Shown: positions 27,334 to 35,804 of the stretch, piece after piece
Numbering within the stretch: the first letter of the stretch is position 1
Layout of the letters: each line of letters starts with the position of its first letter
DNA from: Treponema vincentii F0403
GTDB lineage: Bacteria > Spirochaetota > Spirochaetia > Treponematales > Treponemataceae
Reading direction: 5' to 3'
Assembly: GCF_000412995.1 (NCBI RefSeq)
Contig: NZ_KE332512.1
Span: 1,247,847 to 1,311,846 of the forward strand
DNA: 64,000 nt
The notes under the pieces: model-generated
Database searches by the model: none
Seen by the model: the letters and a program-made list of their open reading frames with translations, nothing else
Told to the model about the DNA's origin: nothing
Program-made: the position numbers and the translations under genes

Positions 27334-29721
27334 TTAAATTAACTTATTTTTTTGTGCCGCAGCGTAGAGTTTTGCATTCCACACATTACGGAAAATAAAT
27401 TTATCCCGCACAGTGTTTTCCGTCATCATATCCATACAATTTTGTAACGCTTTAAACGAACGGCTTAAATATCCGTTTGCCGTATCCGAAGTACTCCCCT
27501 CTCTGCGGAGAATGGCATCATAGCAAAGATATGCATATATGGAAGCATACATATCGGAGTGGCGGAGAGCCTCCCGTGCGGTATCTTCAAGCACTTGCAG
27601 ATATGTTTGAGCAGAATCCTCCAACAATTCCGCAGCAAGACGGAAACGGTAATAGCTGTCCATTGCGGTATAAAATATCTCCATCACCGGCCGGCTGTAC
27701 AAATGTCCCCAAACCAAATCTTCTGCAAGCGCGAAACCGCTTTGATACGGTTCAACCGGTGCAGTTATTATTTCGGAAGCAGCTTGTATTTGCGAACGTT
27801 CATCCCTGAAAATCGGAGCCAATAAAAATGATTCGATTAAAAACAAAAGTGCATCGGGCGATTTATCCAAATTCGCAATGAATACCGGCTGAGCTTTGCC
27901 CGTTTGCCCTTTTTGAGACAATGTCCTTGCGTACCAAATTCTGCAAAGCGGAATCCATTCTTGAAAGTGCTTCGACGCCGCTTTTTCCGCTTCTTGGAAT
28001 AAAAGCTCCGCCTTACCGTAATCTCCTAATTGCAACGCAACCCTTCCCTGCATAAAAAGGCACGGTATCTTTTTAGGCTCCTCAAAATAATCCTCCGATG
28101 CCTGTAAGAGACGGTCTAAAAAACCGGAGACAGCATGCAAATTATTCTGCAAAAAGCAGCTAATACCGAGGTTAAACAGTGCTTCGCAGATAAATCGGCT
28201 GTCGTTAAGCGATTCGGCAATATCAAGCGCATATTGGAAATATGTTACCGCATCTTCTATTTTATTTTGAGACAGATGCAGAAACGCAATACAAGAAAGC
28301 GCTCTGTATTCACCTGCGGGGAACGTATGTTTTTGAACCGAGCTGACGGCTTTTTTTACCGCGTGCACCGCTTCGTTAATATTTTTTTGTTTACTGATTT
28401 TTAATGCCTTTTGATAACTTTCAAGAGCACCGAAAAAGACTGCATTCTTAAAGGAACCGATATCGATCTGAGGAATTTCTTTATCCGAATATTTATGGAA
28501 GAAATAATGCAGCATAAACTGATCTTGCGGCTCAAATTGCAGCGCATAAAAAATATCTTTTAGGTTCTCGTCGGGACACAGCATTCCCTTCTTATATTTA
28601 TCCCATAAAAAATCAGCTATATACGGTTTTACCTTCTCTCTTTCAGCTCCAAGTTTTTGTTCCAATAGATCAACGGCACCTTTACTTGCCGAATATATAT
28701 CATCTTTCACTGCAGTGATACCGGCAGCATACATCCATTCGTATAAATTCGTAATAAACGACGTGCTTTTATGCAGCGAAAGGAAAAATTCTTGTAGCTC
28801 ATCCTCAAAAATAAACGAGGAACCGTATATTGTCAGATACGCAAGCTGTAAAAAGTCCAACGATAAACCGTCAAGCTGCATTGACTTTTCCGGCATACGC
28901 TCGGTATGCGCACGAATAGGGAGCACGTTTAACAGCCGATTAGCTTCTTCGGCATTTTCCTCGGTATATATAACCGTTAGTTCGGTAATATGAGCGCTTT
29001 TTTCAAAAACGCGGAAGTACAGCTGTGTGTATAATAAAAAAGCATCGATAAAGTAATCGGGATAATCCGAACAAAATCGATTCCGGCGGAAATAATACTG
29101 CACGTGCTTTGTCTTATCAAATTGCGCTCTTTCGCTGTCCGAAAGGACTTCCGCTACGGCTTGGCCGGTAACAGGATGCAACAGCATAAAATGGTACAGC
29201 GCATGCAGCCATGTAACGGTACCCGTTAGATAGATGCTGCACGGCTTTTCCGCAGATTCACCGTTAATCGTTTTCGGTACGATAAACTCAGCGCTGTAGT
29301 AGAGTTTGATTTTCGATACATATTCAAACCGGATATAGGATTGCAAAAGCCGCTCCGCTTCCGGGGAGGCAAAAAAGCTGCGGTTCGGCACAAGTATACT
29401 TCTATAGGCAGCAAAATGATCGGTAATGGTATCTTCCGAATCCGTTTCGCCGCAGCAATCGATAATAACCCGATAGTCTACAATCCGCCTTCTATAGACA
29501 CGCAGCAGATCGGCCAAGTTCTGTAAAAATAAATTGGCGGAAAAGACCGGGGCAAGTTCGCTGCTGCTAAAGCAATAGATAGAAGCACAGGAAATCTTAA
29601 ATGAAGTTGCCCCGTTTGCTTCGGCCGATTCCGCAACGGCATTAAAGAGTTTTTGTATTTCAAACGGCGCAATTCTCAACAGCTGCCGTTCATAAGGAAT
29701 TTCAAAATAAACACAAAGCAT
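27334..29721 (-). CDS. large TPR-containing protein, function unknown
   Basis: A cytoplasmic protein of 795 residues without signal peptide or membrane segment. The first 350 residues show no family I recognise. From about 430 to 620 there are tetratricopeptide repeats (for example ALSCIAFLHLSQNKIEDAVT then YFQYALDIAESLNDSRFICE and ALFNLGISCFLQNNLHAVSG). The C-terminus is helical. AAGGAAGG before the ATG is a strong ribosome-binding site. Such proteins usually act as scaffolds. It stands alone. Confidence 0.7.
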   Translation of the reverse strand: MLCVYFEIPYERQLLRIAPFEIQKLFNAVAESAEANGATSFKISCASIYCFSSSELAPVFSANLFLQNLADLLRVYRRRIVDYRVIIDCCGETDSEDTITDHFAAYRSILVPNRSFFASPEAERLLQSYIRFEYVSKIKLYYSAEFIVPKTINGESAEKPCSIYLTGTVTWLHALYHFMLLHPVTGQAVAEVLSDSERAQFDKTKHVQYYFRRNRFCSDYPDYFIDAFLLYTQLYFRVFEKSAHITELTVIYTEENAEEANRLLNVLPIRAHTERMPEKSMQLDGLSLDFLQLAYLTIYGSSFIFEDELQEFFLSLHKSTSFITNLYEWMYAAGITAVKDDIYSASKGAVDLLEQKLGAEREKVKPYIADFLWDKYKKGMLCPDENLKDIFYALQFEPQDQFMLHYFFHKYSDKEIPQIDIGSFKNAVFFGALESYQKALKISKQKNINEAVHAVKKAVSSVQKHTFPAGEYRALSCIAFLHLSQNKIEDAVTYFQYALDIAESLNDSRFICEALFNLGISCFLQNNLHAVSGFLDRLLQASEDYFEEPKKIPCLFMQGRVALQLGDYGKAELLFQEAEKAASKHFQEWIPLCRIWYARTLSQKGQTGKAQPVFIANLDKSPDALLFLIESFLLAPIFRDERSQIQAASEIITAPVEPYQSGFALAEDLVWGHLYSRPVMEIFYTAMDSYYRFRLAAELLEDSAQTYLQVLEDTAREALRHSDMYASIYAYLCYDAILRREGSTSDTANGYLSRSFKALQNCMDMMTENTVRDKFIFRNVWNAKLYAAAQKNKLI

Positions 29722-29807
29722 AATAACCTTCCTTAATAGGTATCGGCTTTTTTGCCGTTCCGATAAAGTTTGTAGACCTTTCGGAAAAATTCGATTATAC
29801 TGTGCCG

Positions 29808-30353
29808 ATGAATATTAAAACCAAACGGGATTACTTTTTGCCGCTTATACTCATCTTTGCGGTTATTGCTCTTGATCAATTCACTAAATGGCTGATTATA
29901 AAATCGATTGCCCCGTGGTCTGTCGGCGCTTCTTTTTTCGGCGGCCTCTTACGGATTGTCTGTGTGTACAATACCGGCGCCGCATTCAGTTTAGGAAGCG
30001 GACTGTCTTCCGTTATGCGCTTTATCGTAATGGCCTGTATTCCTGCCTTTTTTATCGCCGGCATTTGCATTGTCTATTTTAAATCGGAATTTTCCCGGCT
30101 GCAGCGCTGGTTTTTAAGCGGCATTATAGGCGGCGGAATAAGCAATTTACTCGATCGGTTTTTTAGAGCGGAAGGAGTTGTGGATTTTATCGATGTTAAA
30201 TTTTTCGGTATTTTCGGTTTGGAACGCTGGCCTACCTTTAATATTGCAGATGCTGCCATCGTCGTATGCGCTTTCGGCTTATTGATTGCTATTTTCATTC
30301 AAGAACGAAAAGGAAAAAAGAAAAACCGAAGTACAGGCAAAAGCGGGGAATAA
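29808..30353 (+). CDS. lspA: lipoprotein signal peptidase (signal peptidase II)
   Basis: This inner-membrane aspartic protease cleaves prolipoproteins at the lipobox. Four hydrophobic segments, the NTGAAFS motif, and the two catalytic Asp regions (GISNLLDRF and VVDFIDV) are present. The length of about 182 residues is normal. The -10 box TATACT (29796-29801) ends 6 nt before the ATG at 29808, and there is no Shine-Dalgarno sequence, so this is another leaderless candidate; a GTG at 29802 is a less likely start. Several lipoproteins in the window (10270, 33309, 57666) would be its substrates. Confidence 0.94.
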   Translation: MNIKTKRDYFLPLILIFAVIALDQFTKWLIIKSIAPWSVGASFFGGLLRIVCVYNTGAAFSLGSGLSSVMRFIVMACIPAFFIAGICIVYFKSEFSRLQRWFLSGIIGGGISNLLDRFFRAEGVVDFIDVKFFGIFGLERWPTFNIADAAIVVCAFGLLIAIFIQERKGKKKNRSTGKSGE

Positions 30354-30354
30354 C

Positions 30355-30588
30355 ATGCGGAATATTATTCTTTTTTTAATTATCGGAACATTGGTAACCC
30401 TTGTTCTCATCATCGGCTGCAGCGCGATATGTGCCGGAATTATTATTTTGCTGGCAAAATTAATTAGTGCAAGTATTTTAGCGGCGCTTCCTTTCTCGGT
30501 TATTGCAGGAATCGTCTTATCATTCTTATTTTACGGTAAGATTATGAAGAAAATAATGAATAAGTATGGATTAAACAATAAAAAATAA
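30355..30588 (+). CDS. small two-helix membrane protein
   Basis: A protein of 77 residues that starts 1 nt after the lspA stop, so it is translated from the same message. It has two long hydrophobic segments (about 4-34 and 38-60) and a basic C-terminus (KIMKKIMNKYGLNNKK), consistent with both ends in the cytoplasm. I do not recognise a family. Its tight coupling to lspA hints at a helper or unrelated housekeeping role. Confidence 0.6.
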   Translation: MRNIILFLIIGTLVTLVLIIGCSAICAGIIILLAKLISASILAALPFSVIAGIVLSFLFYGKIMKKIMNKYGLNNKK

Positions 30589-30605
30589 ACTGCGGCAGAC
30601 AGGCA

Positions 30606-32264
30606 TTAATAACCGTCGGACATCTGGCGGTTCAGGTCTTTCTGGCACAGCTCTTGATAAACGGGCGCCCGATTTTTCAGCTCTTCTTTAACAGCCTTGC
30701 TGAACGGCATATAACGCCAAAATACATTGCGTACTTCCCTATCCAGTTTCTGTATGCCTTCGCTTTCTTTCGTCATCCAGATTAGGTAGTCTTCGATAAA
30801 GTATTCTTTTACATCGCCTTTCAGCTTTTGAGCCTGGAACCATTGATAGTAATTACCGGTTAGACCTTCTTCCATCCAATAGTATGAAGCTTTTTCTTTT
30901 GCAACCTGCCAGCGGAGATCGGCAGTAGCCGTTAAAAGTGCATTTTTTAAATTTTTTGTATACATCGGAATTGCAATGCGTCCGCGGCTGGTTACGCGGT
31001 TATACCGGTCAAAGGGTTCCCAACAAAAACCTATATCTCCGTAAGAGGGGATAAGGACAACAAACGGCGGTATTCTGTTTAGCTGCGAACGGTATTGGCG
31101 GCAATACGCTTCACAGTCGATGCTTTCAATCCAGCGCATAATTTCCAATACATTTTCCCGAATACCGATTTCGTTCGGCGTACAATGGAAAAACTCACGT
31201 GATAAAATAGGAAAGTGGTTTCCTTGCCGGCCGCAGGTCATCTTAACCATTTGCCGGACGGTTTCAAGCTCGGTATTTACATCCGAAACATTCAATTCAC
31301 CATCGCCGCTTACCTCAATTTTTTCTTTCAACGAGCGTACATCCTCGTCTACACGGTGATATTCGGCCAAGAAATTGGTCAACTCTTTATCCAGTGCGAG
31401 GATACGCCGCAGACTGTCGCCCAGATCGCTTACATTGCGTTTTTGTATTTCGGTAAACGGAGCTTTTATCCCTGCAAAACCGGCAAGGCTATCGTGCACG
31501 AACAACTCGTGGATTTGGTTCTTTACCAATTCTTCCGCGCTTGACCGTTCATCGGATTTCGCACGGAGCAGGTTTTCCGCACTTTGCAATTTTCCCTGCG
31601 CCTTACTAAGAAGCTGTTGAAAATGGGTCGAAATATTCTTTTGCTTTGTCCGTACCTCATCGGTAGAAGAAGGATTGATTAAGCCGATTGCAATATCATG
31701 GAACCATTCATCCAGATAATAAATGGGTTCATTGTAGGGATTTTCATCGATAATCTTTGCAAACGTATCTTTCTGTTCGGCAGTCAAAAGCGTCGGTAAA
31801 ATAAGCCCGTAACGAAGCGCATATTTTTTTTCTATTGCAGCTTCGTCCGTCGTCAATTTTAATACAAGTACGGAAATAAACTGCCAATAATTTGTAACAA
31901 GCTGTTGCCGGTATACGGTACGGTCTTTTTGGTCGCGGGTAGTAAGATATTTAGTAAGCGTATTATGCAAGCGCTGGGAAGCTTCACCGCAGTTTTTTAA
32001 TACTTTTTTATAAAAATCAGCCGAATCAAAATAGGTGTGCGGAGCGTCATTATAGAAACGCTCAACTTTGGGGAAAGCTTTAACGGTTAGGTCAACTCTC
32101 GCAGGACTCGGTTCCAAGCTGCCGGATGCTTCCGGAGAGGCGGATAGAATAATGTCATCGCTTATATCATCAAAAAGATCAAGATGAGGAGAGGAAGGAG
32201 AAGGCGCAACAGGAATATCTTCCAATAAGGCTGCAAGATCAGGGTCAAGAGTTGATATATCCAT
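30606..32264 (-). CDS. conserved treponemal cytoplasmic protein, coiled-coil
   Basis: A protein of 552 residues. An acidic, Ser/Pro-rich N-terminus (about 60 residues) precedes a mainly helical body with a coiled-coil stretch near residues 215-330 (QLLSKAQGKLQSAENLLRAK and LAEYHRVDEDVRSLKEKIEV). The C-terminal 150 residues are rich in Trp and Tyr. No signal peptide or membrane segment. I know no function. The ATG lies 36 nt downstream of tRNA-Ala on the same strand with no strong promoter between, so the mRNA may be cut from a tRNA-containing transcript. The ribosome-binding site (GAAGGTAGG, about 13 nt away) is poorly placed. Confidence 0.65.
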   Translation of the reverse strand: MDISTLDPDLAALLEDIPVAPSPSSPHLDLFDDISDDIILSASPEASGSLEPSPARVDLTVKAFPKVERFYNDAPHTYFDSADFYKKVLKNCGEASQRLHNTLTKYLTTRDQKDRTVYRQQLVTNYWQFISVLVLKLTTDEAAIEKKYALRYGLILPTLLTAEQKDTFAKIIDENPYNEPIYYLDEWFHDIAIGLINPSSTDEVRTKQKNISTHFQQLLSKAQGKLQSAENLLRAKSDERSSAEELVKNQIHELFVHDSLAGFAGIKAPFTEIQKRNVSDLGDSLRRILALDKELTNFLAEYHRVDEDVRSLKEKIEVSGDGELNVSDVNTELETVRQMVKMTCGRQGNHFPILSREFFHCTPNEIGIRENVLEIMRWIESIDCEAYCRQYRSQLNRIPPFVVLIPSYGDIGFCWEPFDRYNRVTSRGRIAIPMYTKNLKNALLTATADLRWQVAKEKASYYWMEEGLTGNYYQWFQAQKLKGDVKEYFIEDYLIWMTKESEGIQKLDREVRNVFWRYMPFSKAVKEELKNRAPVYQELCQKDLNRQMSDGY

Positions 32265-32299
32265 ACGCGGTTCTTTGCCTACCTTCTTTTTATTTTATC

Positions 32300-32373
<74 letters not shown>

Positions 32374-32389
32374 GAAAGGTAACGAATCG

Positions 32390-32418
32390 ATTATGAAGTA
32401 ATTTTCATTTTAGGTCAA
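32390..32418 (-). promoter_or_regulatory. promoter of tRNA-Ala
   Basis: On the minus strand TTGACC (32418-32413), a 17-bp spacer and CATAAT (32395-32390) place the start about 10 nt before the tRNA 5' end. Confidence 0.65.
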
Positions 32419-32511
32419 CCCCTCAATTTACTGCCGGCAAATTACGAATTGCTTTTTTTTATAAAATAAAGTATCCTAACAAAGACGCCATTATGCGTTA
32501 CGGGGGCAAAC

Positions 32512-32910
32512 ATGTTACCATTCTATTATCTTTCCGTTACCACAAACCTCATGATGGGGGGGATTCTAATCCTGTCTGCAAAGGACAAAGAGGAATTTAA
32601 CATAAAATATCCGCTTTTAAACGATCCGACTTTTTTGTTGGTGCTTCTGATTTTTTCGGGAATTTCTGCAGTGTTTAAACTACTCAGTCCCGTTGGAGGG
32701 TCTGTCCCGCTGGTCGGCGATATTATCCCTGCCCTTTCCGGCCTATTCGGCGGCGTCGTATTCTTTGACCGCTGGCTTAAAGCCTCAGAAAATCAAATGA
32801 CGCTGCCTCCATTCCTTGCCCCTATTCTGAACTTTGAACAGCCGATCGGCATCTTCTGCCTGTTTGCCGGTATTACTCACCTGCTCTTCTCGCAGGTATT
32901 GTTCTTATAG
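32512..32910 (+). CDS. small conserved membrane protein, function unknown
   Basis: A protein of 132 residues with four hydrophobic segments (about 5-22, 40-58, 65-85 and 108-130) and a Gly-rich middle. No family recognised; it appears to be treponemal. A promoter (TTGCTT, about 16 bp, TATCCT) lies upstream and GGGGG precedes the ATG. The Nudix gene begins 3 nt after its stop, so the two are probably one operon with the lipoprotein that follows. Confidence 0.65.
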   Translation: MLPFYYLSVTTNLMMGGILILSAKDKEEFNIKYPLLNDPTFLLVLLIFSGISAVFKLLSPVGGSVPLVGDIIPALSGLFGGVVFFDRWLKASENQMTLPPFLAPILNFEQPIGIFCLFAGITHLLFSQVLFL

Positions 32911-32913
32911 CCT

Positions 32914-33306
32914 ATGCGTGAATCGGTAGTGGGTATTGTCCGGAAGAATAATAAGTTCCTGCTCGGCTTGCGGACACCCGGCGGCGATGTCGGAGAGCAT
33001 TGGGAATTTCCCGGAGGAAAGTGTGAGGCAGGAGAAACGCATCAGCAAGCGTTAATCCGCGAATATGAAGAAGAACTTGCAGTAGGTATATCCGTCGGCA
33101 AGTTTATCGCACATAAGCATTTTCAAAACGACCGCCGTAATTTTGATCTTTTTGCCTACGAGGTAATTCTTCCGGAGGAACAGAACTGTGTTTCTTCCGT
33201 ACATTCGGAATTAAAGTGGTTCTCGATTGACGAGCTGTCCGGCATTCCGATGGTTCCGTCGGATGCACTATTCATCCCTGAGCTGCGGAAATTTTATCAG
33301 TTATAA
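32914..33306 (+). CDS. Nudix hydrolase (MutT-like)
   Basis: A single 130-residue Nudix domain. The Nudix box is GGKCEAGETHQQALIREYEE followed by EL, with the essential Glu residues of REYEEE in place. The size and the N-terminal VVGIVRKNNKFLLGLR fit MutT-type enzymes that hydrolyse oxidised nucleoside triphosphates. The next gene starts 2 nt after the stop. Confidence 0.88.
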   Translation: MRESVVGIVRKNNKFLLGLRTPGGDVGEHWEFPGGKCEAGETHQQALIREYEEELAVGISVGKFIAHKHFQNDRRNFDLFAYEVILPEEQNCVSSVHSELKWFSIDELSGIPMVPSDALFIPELRKFYQL

Positions 33307-33308
33307 TC

Positions 33309-33695
33309 GTGAAAAATACCAAAAGAAACGGAAACTCCGCACCACTATGGAAGATTGCTGCAGTGTGCGTTTTATTCGGCTTGGCTGCCTGTACGCGGCA
33401 TGTAAGTTTGGATTCGATTGCGCTGCCGCCCGATTCTGCCGTAAATGACGCCGACCGGTTTGCCGTTATCACCGAAACATATATCTCATTAAAGGATACG
33501 CCCGGTGCAAACGGCATTATCGTCAATCATGCGCGGCGGAAAGAAATATACGAAGTAACGGGGACGGAATTCGTTTCAAAAGATTCGGAGAGCGAACTGT
33601 GGGTACACCTCAGCGGAGGCTGGCTTCAACGTTCGTGTGTAGAATTGTATCCGAGCATGGCAAAGGCCGCAACGGCCGCCGCTCGGTTAAAATAA
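33309..33695 (+). CDS. small lipoprotein with an SH3-like domain
   Basis: The signal peptide (core IAAVCVLFGLAAC) ends in the lipobox GLAAC, so the mature protein is lipid-anchored from Cys28. The remainder (about 100 residues) has a repeated-strand pattern ending in LWVHLSGGWLQRSCVELYPS, as in bacterial SH3-like (SH3_3) domains; this is an inference. It starts at GTG, 2 nt after the Nudix stop, and is translationally coupled. Confidence 0.65.
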   Translation: MKNTKRNGNSAPLWKIAAVCVLFGLAACTRHVSLDSIALPPDSAVNDADRFAVITETYISLKDTPGANGIIVNHARRKEIYEVTGTEFVSKDSESELWVHLSGGWLQRSCVELYPSMAKAATAAARLK

Positions 33696-33807
33696 AAAGC
33701 ACCGCTAAAACTGCAAGCCTATCGGCTTGTTCTGTAAGGAAATTCATTACGTCATCCGCTTTGCGGACTGCGGATCAATTTTTGGCGGCGCAGGAGGAAG
33801 AGAGATT

Positions 33808-35010
33808 ATGCCTCAGAAGGTTGGAACGGTTTCGCGGGGGCTGATAGCGCCTATTGTACATGCGGGGGATGATATTGCGGCAATTGCGGTAGATACGCTC
33901 TTGTCGGCGGCAGAGGCGGAGGGTTTTTCCATTCACGATCGGGATATTCTTGCCGTAACGGAATCCGTTGTGGCCCGGTCTCAAGGGAATTATGCTTCTA
34001 CCGATCAGATCGCCGCCGATATACGGGAAAAATTCGGAAGCGAACACATCGGCTTGGTGTTTCCGATTTTGAGCAGAAACCGTTTTGCAATCTGTTTGGA
34101 AGGTATCGCAAAGGCGGGAAACCGGCTAACGCTCGTGCTAAGCTATCCTTCCGACGAGGTGGGGAACCGGCTGATGAATCCCGATGCCGGAAAAGCGGAA
34201 TCGGTAAACCCGTGGCTGGATTCCTTTACGGCAGAGGAGTTTACACAGCGCTTCGGGTCGTACAAGCATCCCTTTACCGGCATCGATTATATCGCTTTTT
34301 ATAACTCGATCATCAAAAAATACAATTCACAATCTTCCATTATGCTCGCAAATGATCCGTGCGCCGTTCTTTCCGCAACAAAGAACGTGCTCGCCTGCGA
34401 CATTCATACGCGGGAAGACACAAAGTGGCGTTTAAAGGAGCACGGCGCCGTCCGCGTATACGGCCTTGATGACATACTTGCCAAACCGGTTAAGGGCAGC
34501 GGATACAACAGCAAGTACGGGCTGCTCGGCTCGAATAAGGCCACGGAAGATTCCATAAAGCTCTTCCCGAATAATTGCCAAGCCTTGGTGGAAAAAATTC
34601 AACTCATGCTTAAAGAGAAAACCGGCAAAACGGTTGAGGTGATGGTATACGGCGACGGCGCGTTTAAAGACCCCGTCGGAAAAATTTGGGAGCTTGCCGA
34701 CCCCGTCGTGTCGCCGGGCTTTACCGCAGGATTATCCGGCACACCGCATGAGGTAAAACTAAAGTACCTTGCCGACAACAACTTTAAAAACTTATCCGGC
34801 AAAGAACAGTACCAAGCGATGATAAACTATATCAGCGAGCATAAGAAAAATGCCTTATCGTCGCAGATCGACGAAAGCGAAGCGCAGGGAACAACACCCC
34901 GCCAATTAACCGATCTGATCGGTTCCTTGTGCGACCTTACTTCCGGCAGCGGCGACAAAGGTACCCCGATTATCTTTATTCAAGGTTACTTTAATAAGTT
35001 CGGCGAATGA
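33808..35010 (+). CDS. coenzyme F420:L-glutamate ligase-like (CofE/F420_ligase) protein
   Basis: The N-terminal VSRGLIAPIVHAGDDIAAIA and DRDILAVTESVVARSQGNYA segments and the later KNVLACDIHTRED and VYGDGAFKDPVGKIWELADP motifs match the F420-0 gamma-glutamyl ligase family. The protein (400 residues) is longer than archaeal CofE. Treponemes are not known to make F420, so the real substrate is probably different, another gamma-glutamyl ligation. AGAG lies 5-8 nt before the ATG at 33808; the frame is open to 33727. Confidence 0.78.
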   Translation: MPQKVGTVSRGLIAPIVHAGDDIAAIAVDTLLSAAEAEGFSIHDRDILAVTESVVARSQGNYASTDQIAADIREKFGSEHIGLVFPILSRNRFAICLEGIAKAGNRLTLVLSYPSDEVGNRLMNPDAGKAESVNPWLDSFTAEEFTQRFGSYKHPFTGIDYIAFYNSIIKKYNSQSSIMLANDPCAVLSATKNVLACDIHTREDTKWRLKEHGAVRVYGLDDILAKPVKGSGYNSKYGLLGSNKATEDSIKLFPNNCQALVEKIQLMLKEKTGKTVEVMVYGDGAFKDPVGKIWELADPVVSPGFTAGLSGTPHEVKLKYLADNNFKNLSGKEQYQAMINYISEHKKNALSSQIDESEAQGTTPRQLTDLIGSLCDLTSGSGDKGTPIIFIQGYFNKFGE

Positions 35011-35078
35011 GTCAAAGGCAGATTGTCTCCCTTCTGTGCGAAATTTTACTTAAAATTTCGCATATTTTTCCGGTAAAT

Positions 35079-35223
35079 GGGTAAACGCATCAGGTAGAGT
35101 AGATATAAATCGCGGAAAAATTGAGACTGTGAGACCATTTGAACCGCGAAGAGGTTCAACTCTGGTCGAATAGTCTCAATTTTTCCGCGGGGTTGTTAAA
35201 AAAACGGCCTGATGCGTTTACCC
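35079..35223. repeat. long three-stem palindromic repeat
   Basis: Three nested perfect stems: GGGTAAACGCATCAGG (35079-35094) with its reverse complement at 35208-35223; CGCGGAAAAATTGAGACT (35111-35128) with 35172-35189; and TTGAACC/GGTTCAA at the tip (35139-35159). Spacers between outer and middle stems are asymmetric. No ORF is present. The outer arm recurs at 25754. The flanks from 35011 to 35279 hold nothing else. Confidence 0.8.
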
Positions 35224-35279
35224 TGATTGCCTGTTGCTCCCCGCTGGAAAAAATCTTCTTTTTTTGCTATGTTTAGCCG

Positions 35280-35804
35280 GTGAAAAGAAAAATCCTGCGC
35301 TTCCTTATTTTTATAGGATGCGTTCTCTTTTTAAAAAGTTATGCTTTAGAAATACGGCGGATTTCGGGGCATTCGATGGAGCCGGCTCTTTCCGATGGGC
35401 AATTTGTTGTTATATGGAAATTGGCTTATGGAATTCCCCTTCCTGCTACGAACCGGTATCTTTGCCGGTGGAAAATGCCGCAAACGGGAGACACCGTGCT
35501 TTATCATATAGACGGCCGATATGTTGTAAAGCGGTGCGTAAAAACGGAGAATGCGGCACTGCATTTTATCACGGCGCCGCAGGAAGCACAGGGGGATTAT
35601 GCAGCCCTTCGATTGGATAACAGGACGGTCGCGCTTAACCGCGTACAGTTTAGGAATCTCGGAGGATTCTTACCGGAAAACGAGCAGCGGGTTCCTGACG
35701 GTTTTATTTTAGCGCTTGGCGATAATGCAGCGCAATCTCGCGACTCCCGCGATTACGGGTTCGTCTCCGTCGATAGTATCTGCGGTCGATTACTATGGAA
35801 CTAA
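35280..35804 (+). CDS. lepB: signal peptidase I
   Basis: A membrane-anchored serine-lysine protease (174 residues) that removes signal peptides from exported proteins. One N-terminal segment (about 4-20) is followed by GHSMEP with the nucleophile Ser32 and RYVVKRCV with the general-base Lys84. The box E region is LALGDNAAQSRDSRDYGFV. It starts at GTG; TATGTT lies 6 nt upstream and there is no clear ribosome-binding site. Its end overlaps the penicillin-binding protein gene by 10 nt, so the two are coupled. Confidence 0.93.
   Translation: MKRKILRFLIFIGCVLFLKSYALEIRRISGHSMEPALSDGQFVVIWKLAYGIPLPATNRYLCRWKMPQTGDTVLYHIDGRYVVKRCVKTENAALHFITAPQEAQGDYAALRLDNRTVALNRVQFRNLGGFLPENEQRVPDGFILALGDNAAQSRDSRDYGFVSVDSICGRLLWN

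Noticed and set aside
33808-35010. Evidence for an F420 pathway
   Set aside because: Only the CofE-like gene is present; no other F420 gene lies in the window, so the pathway is not claimed.
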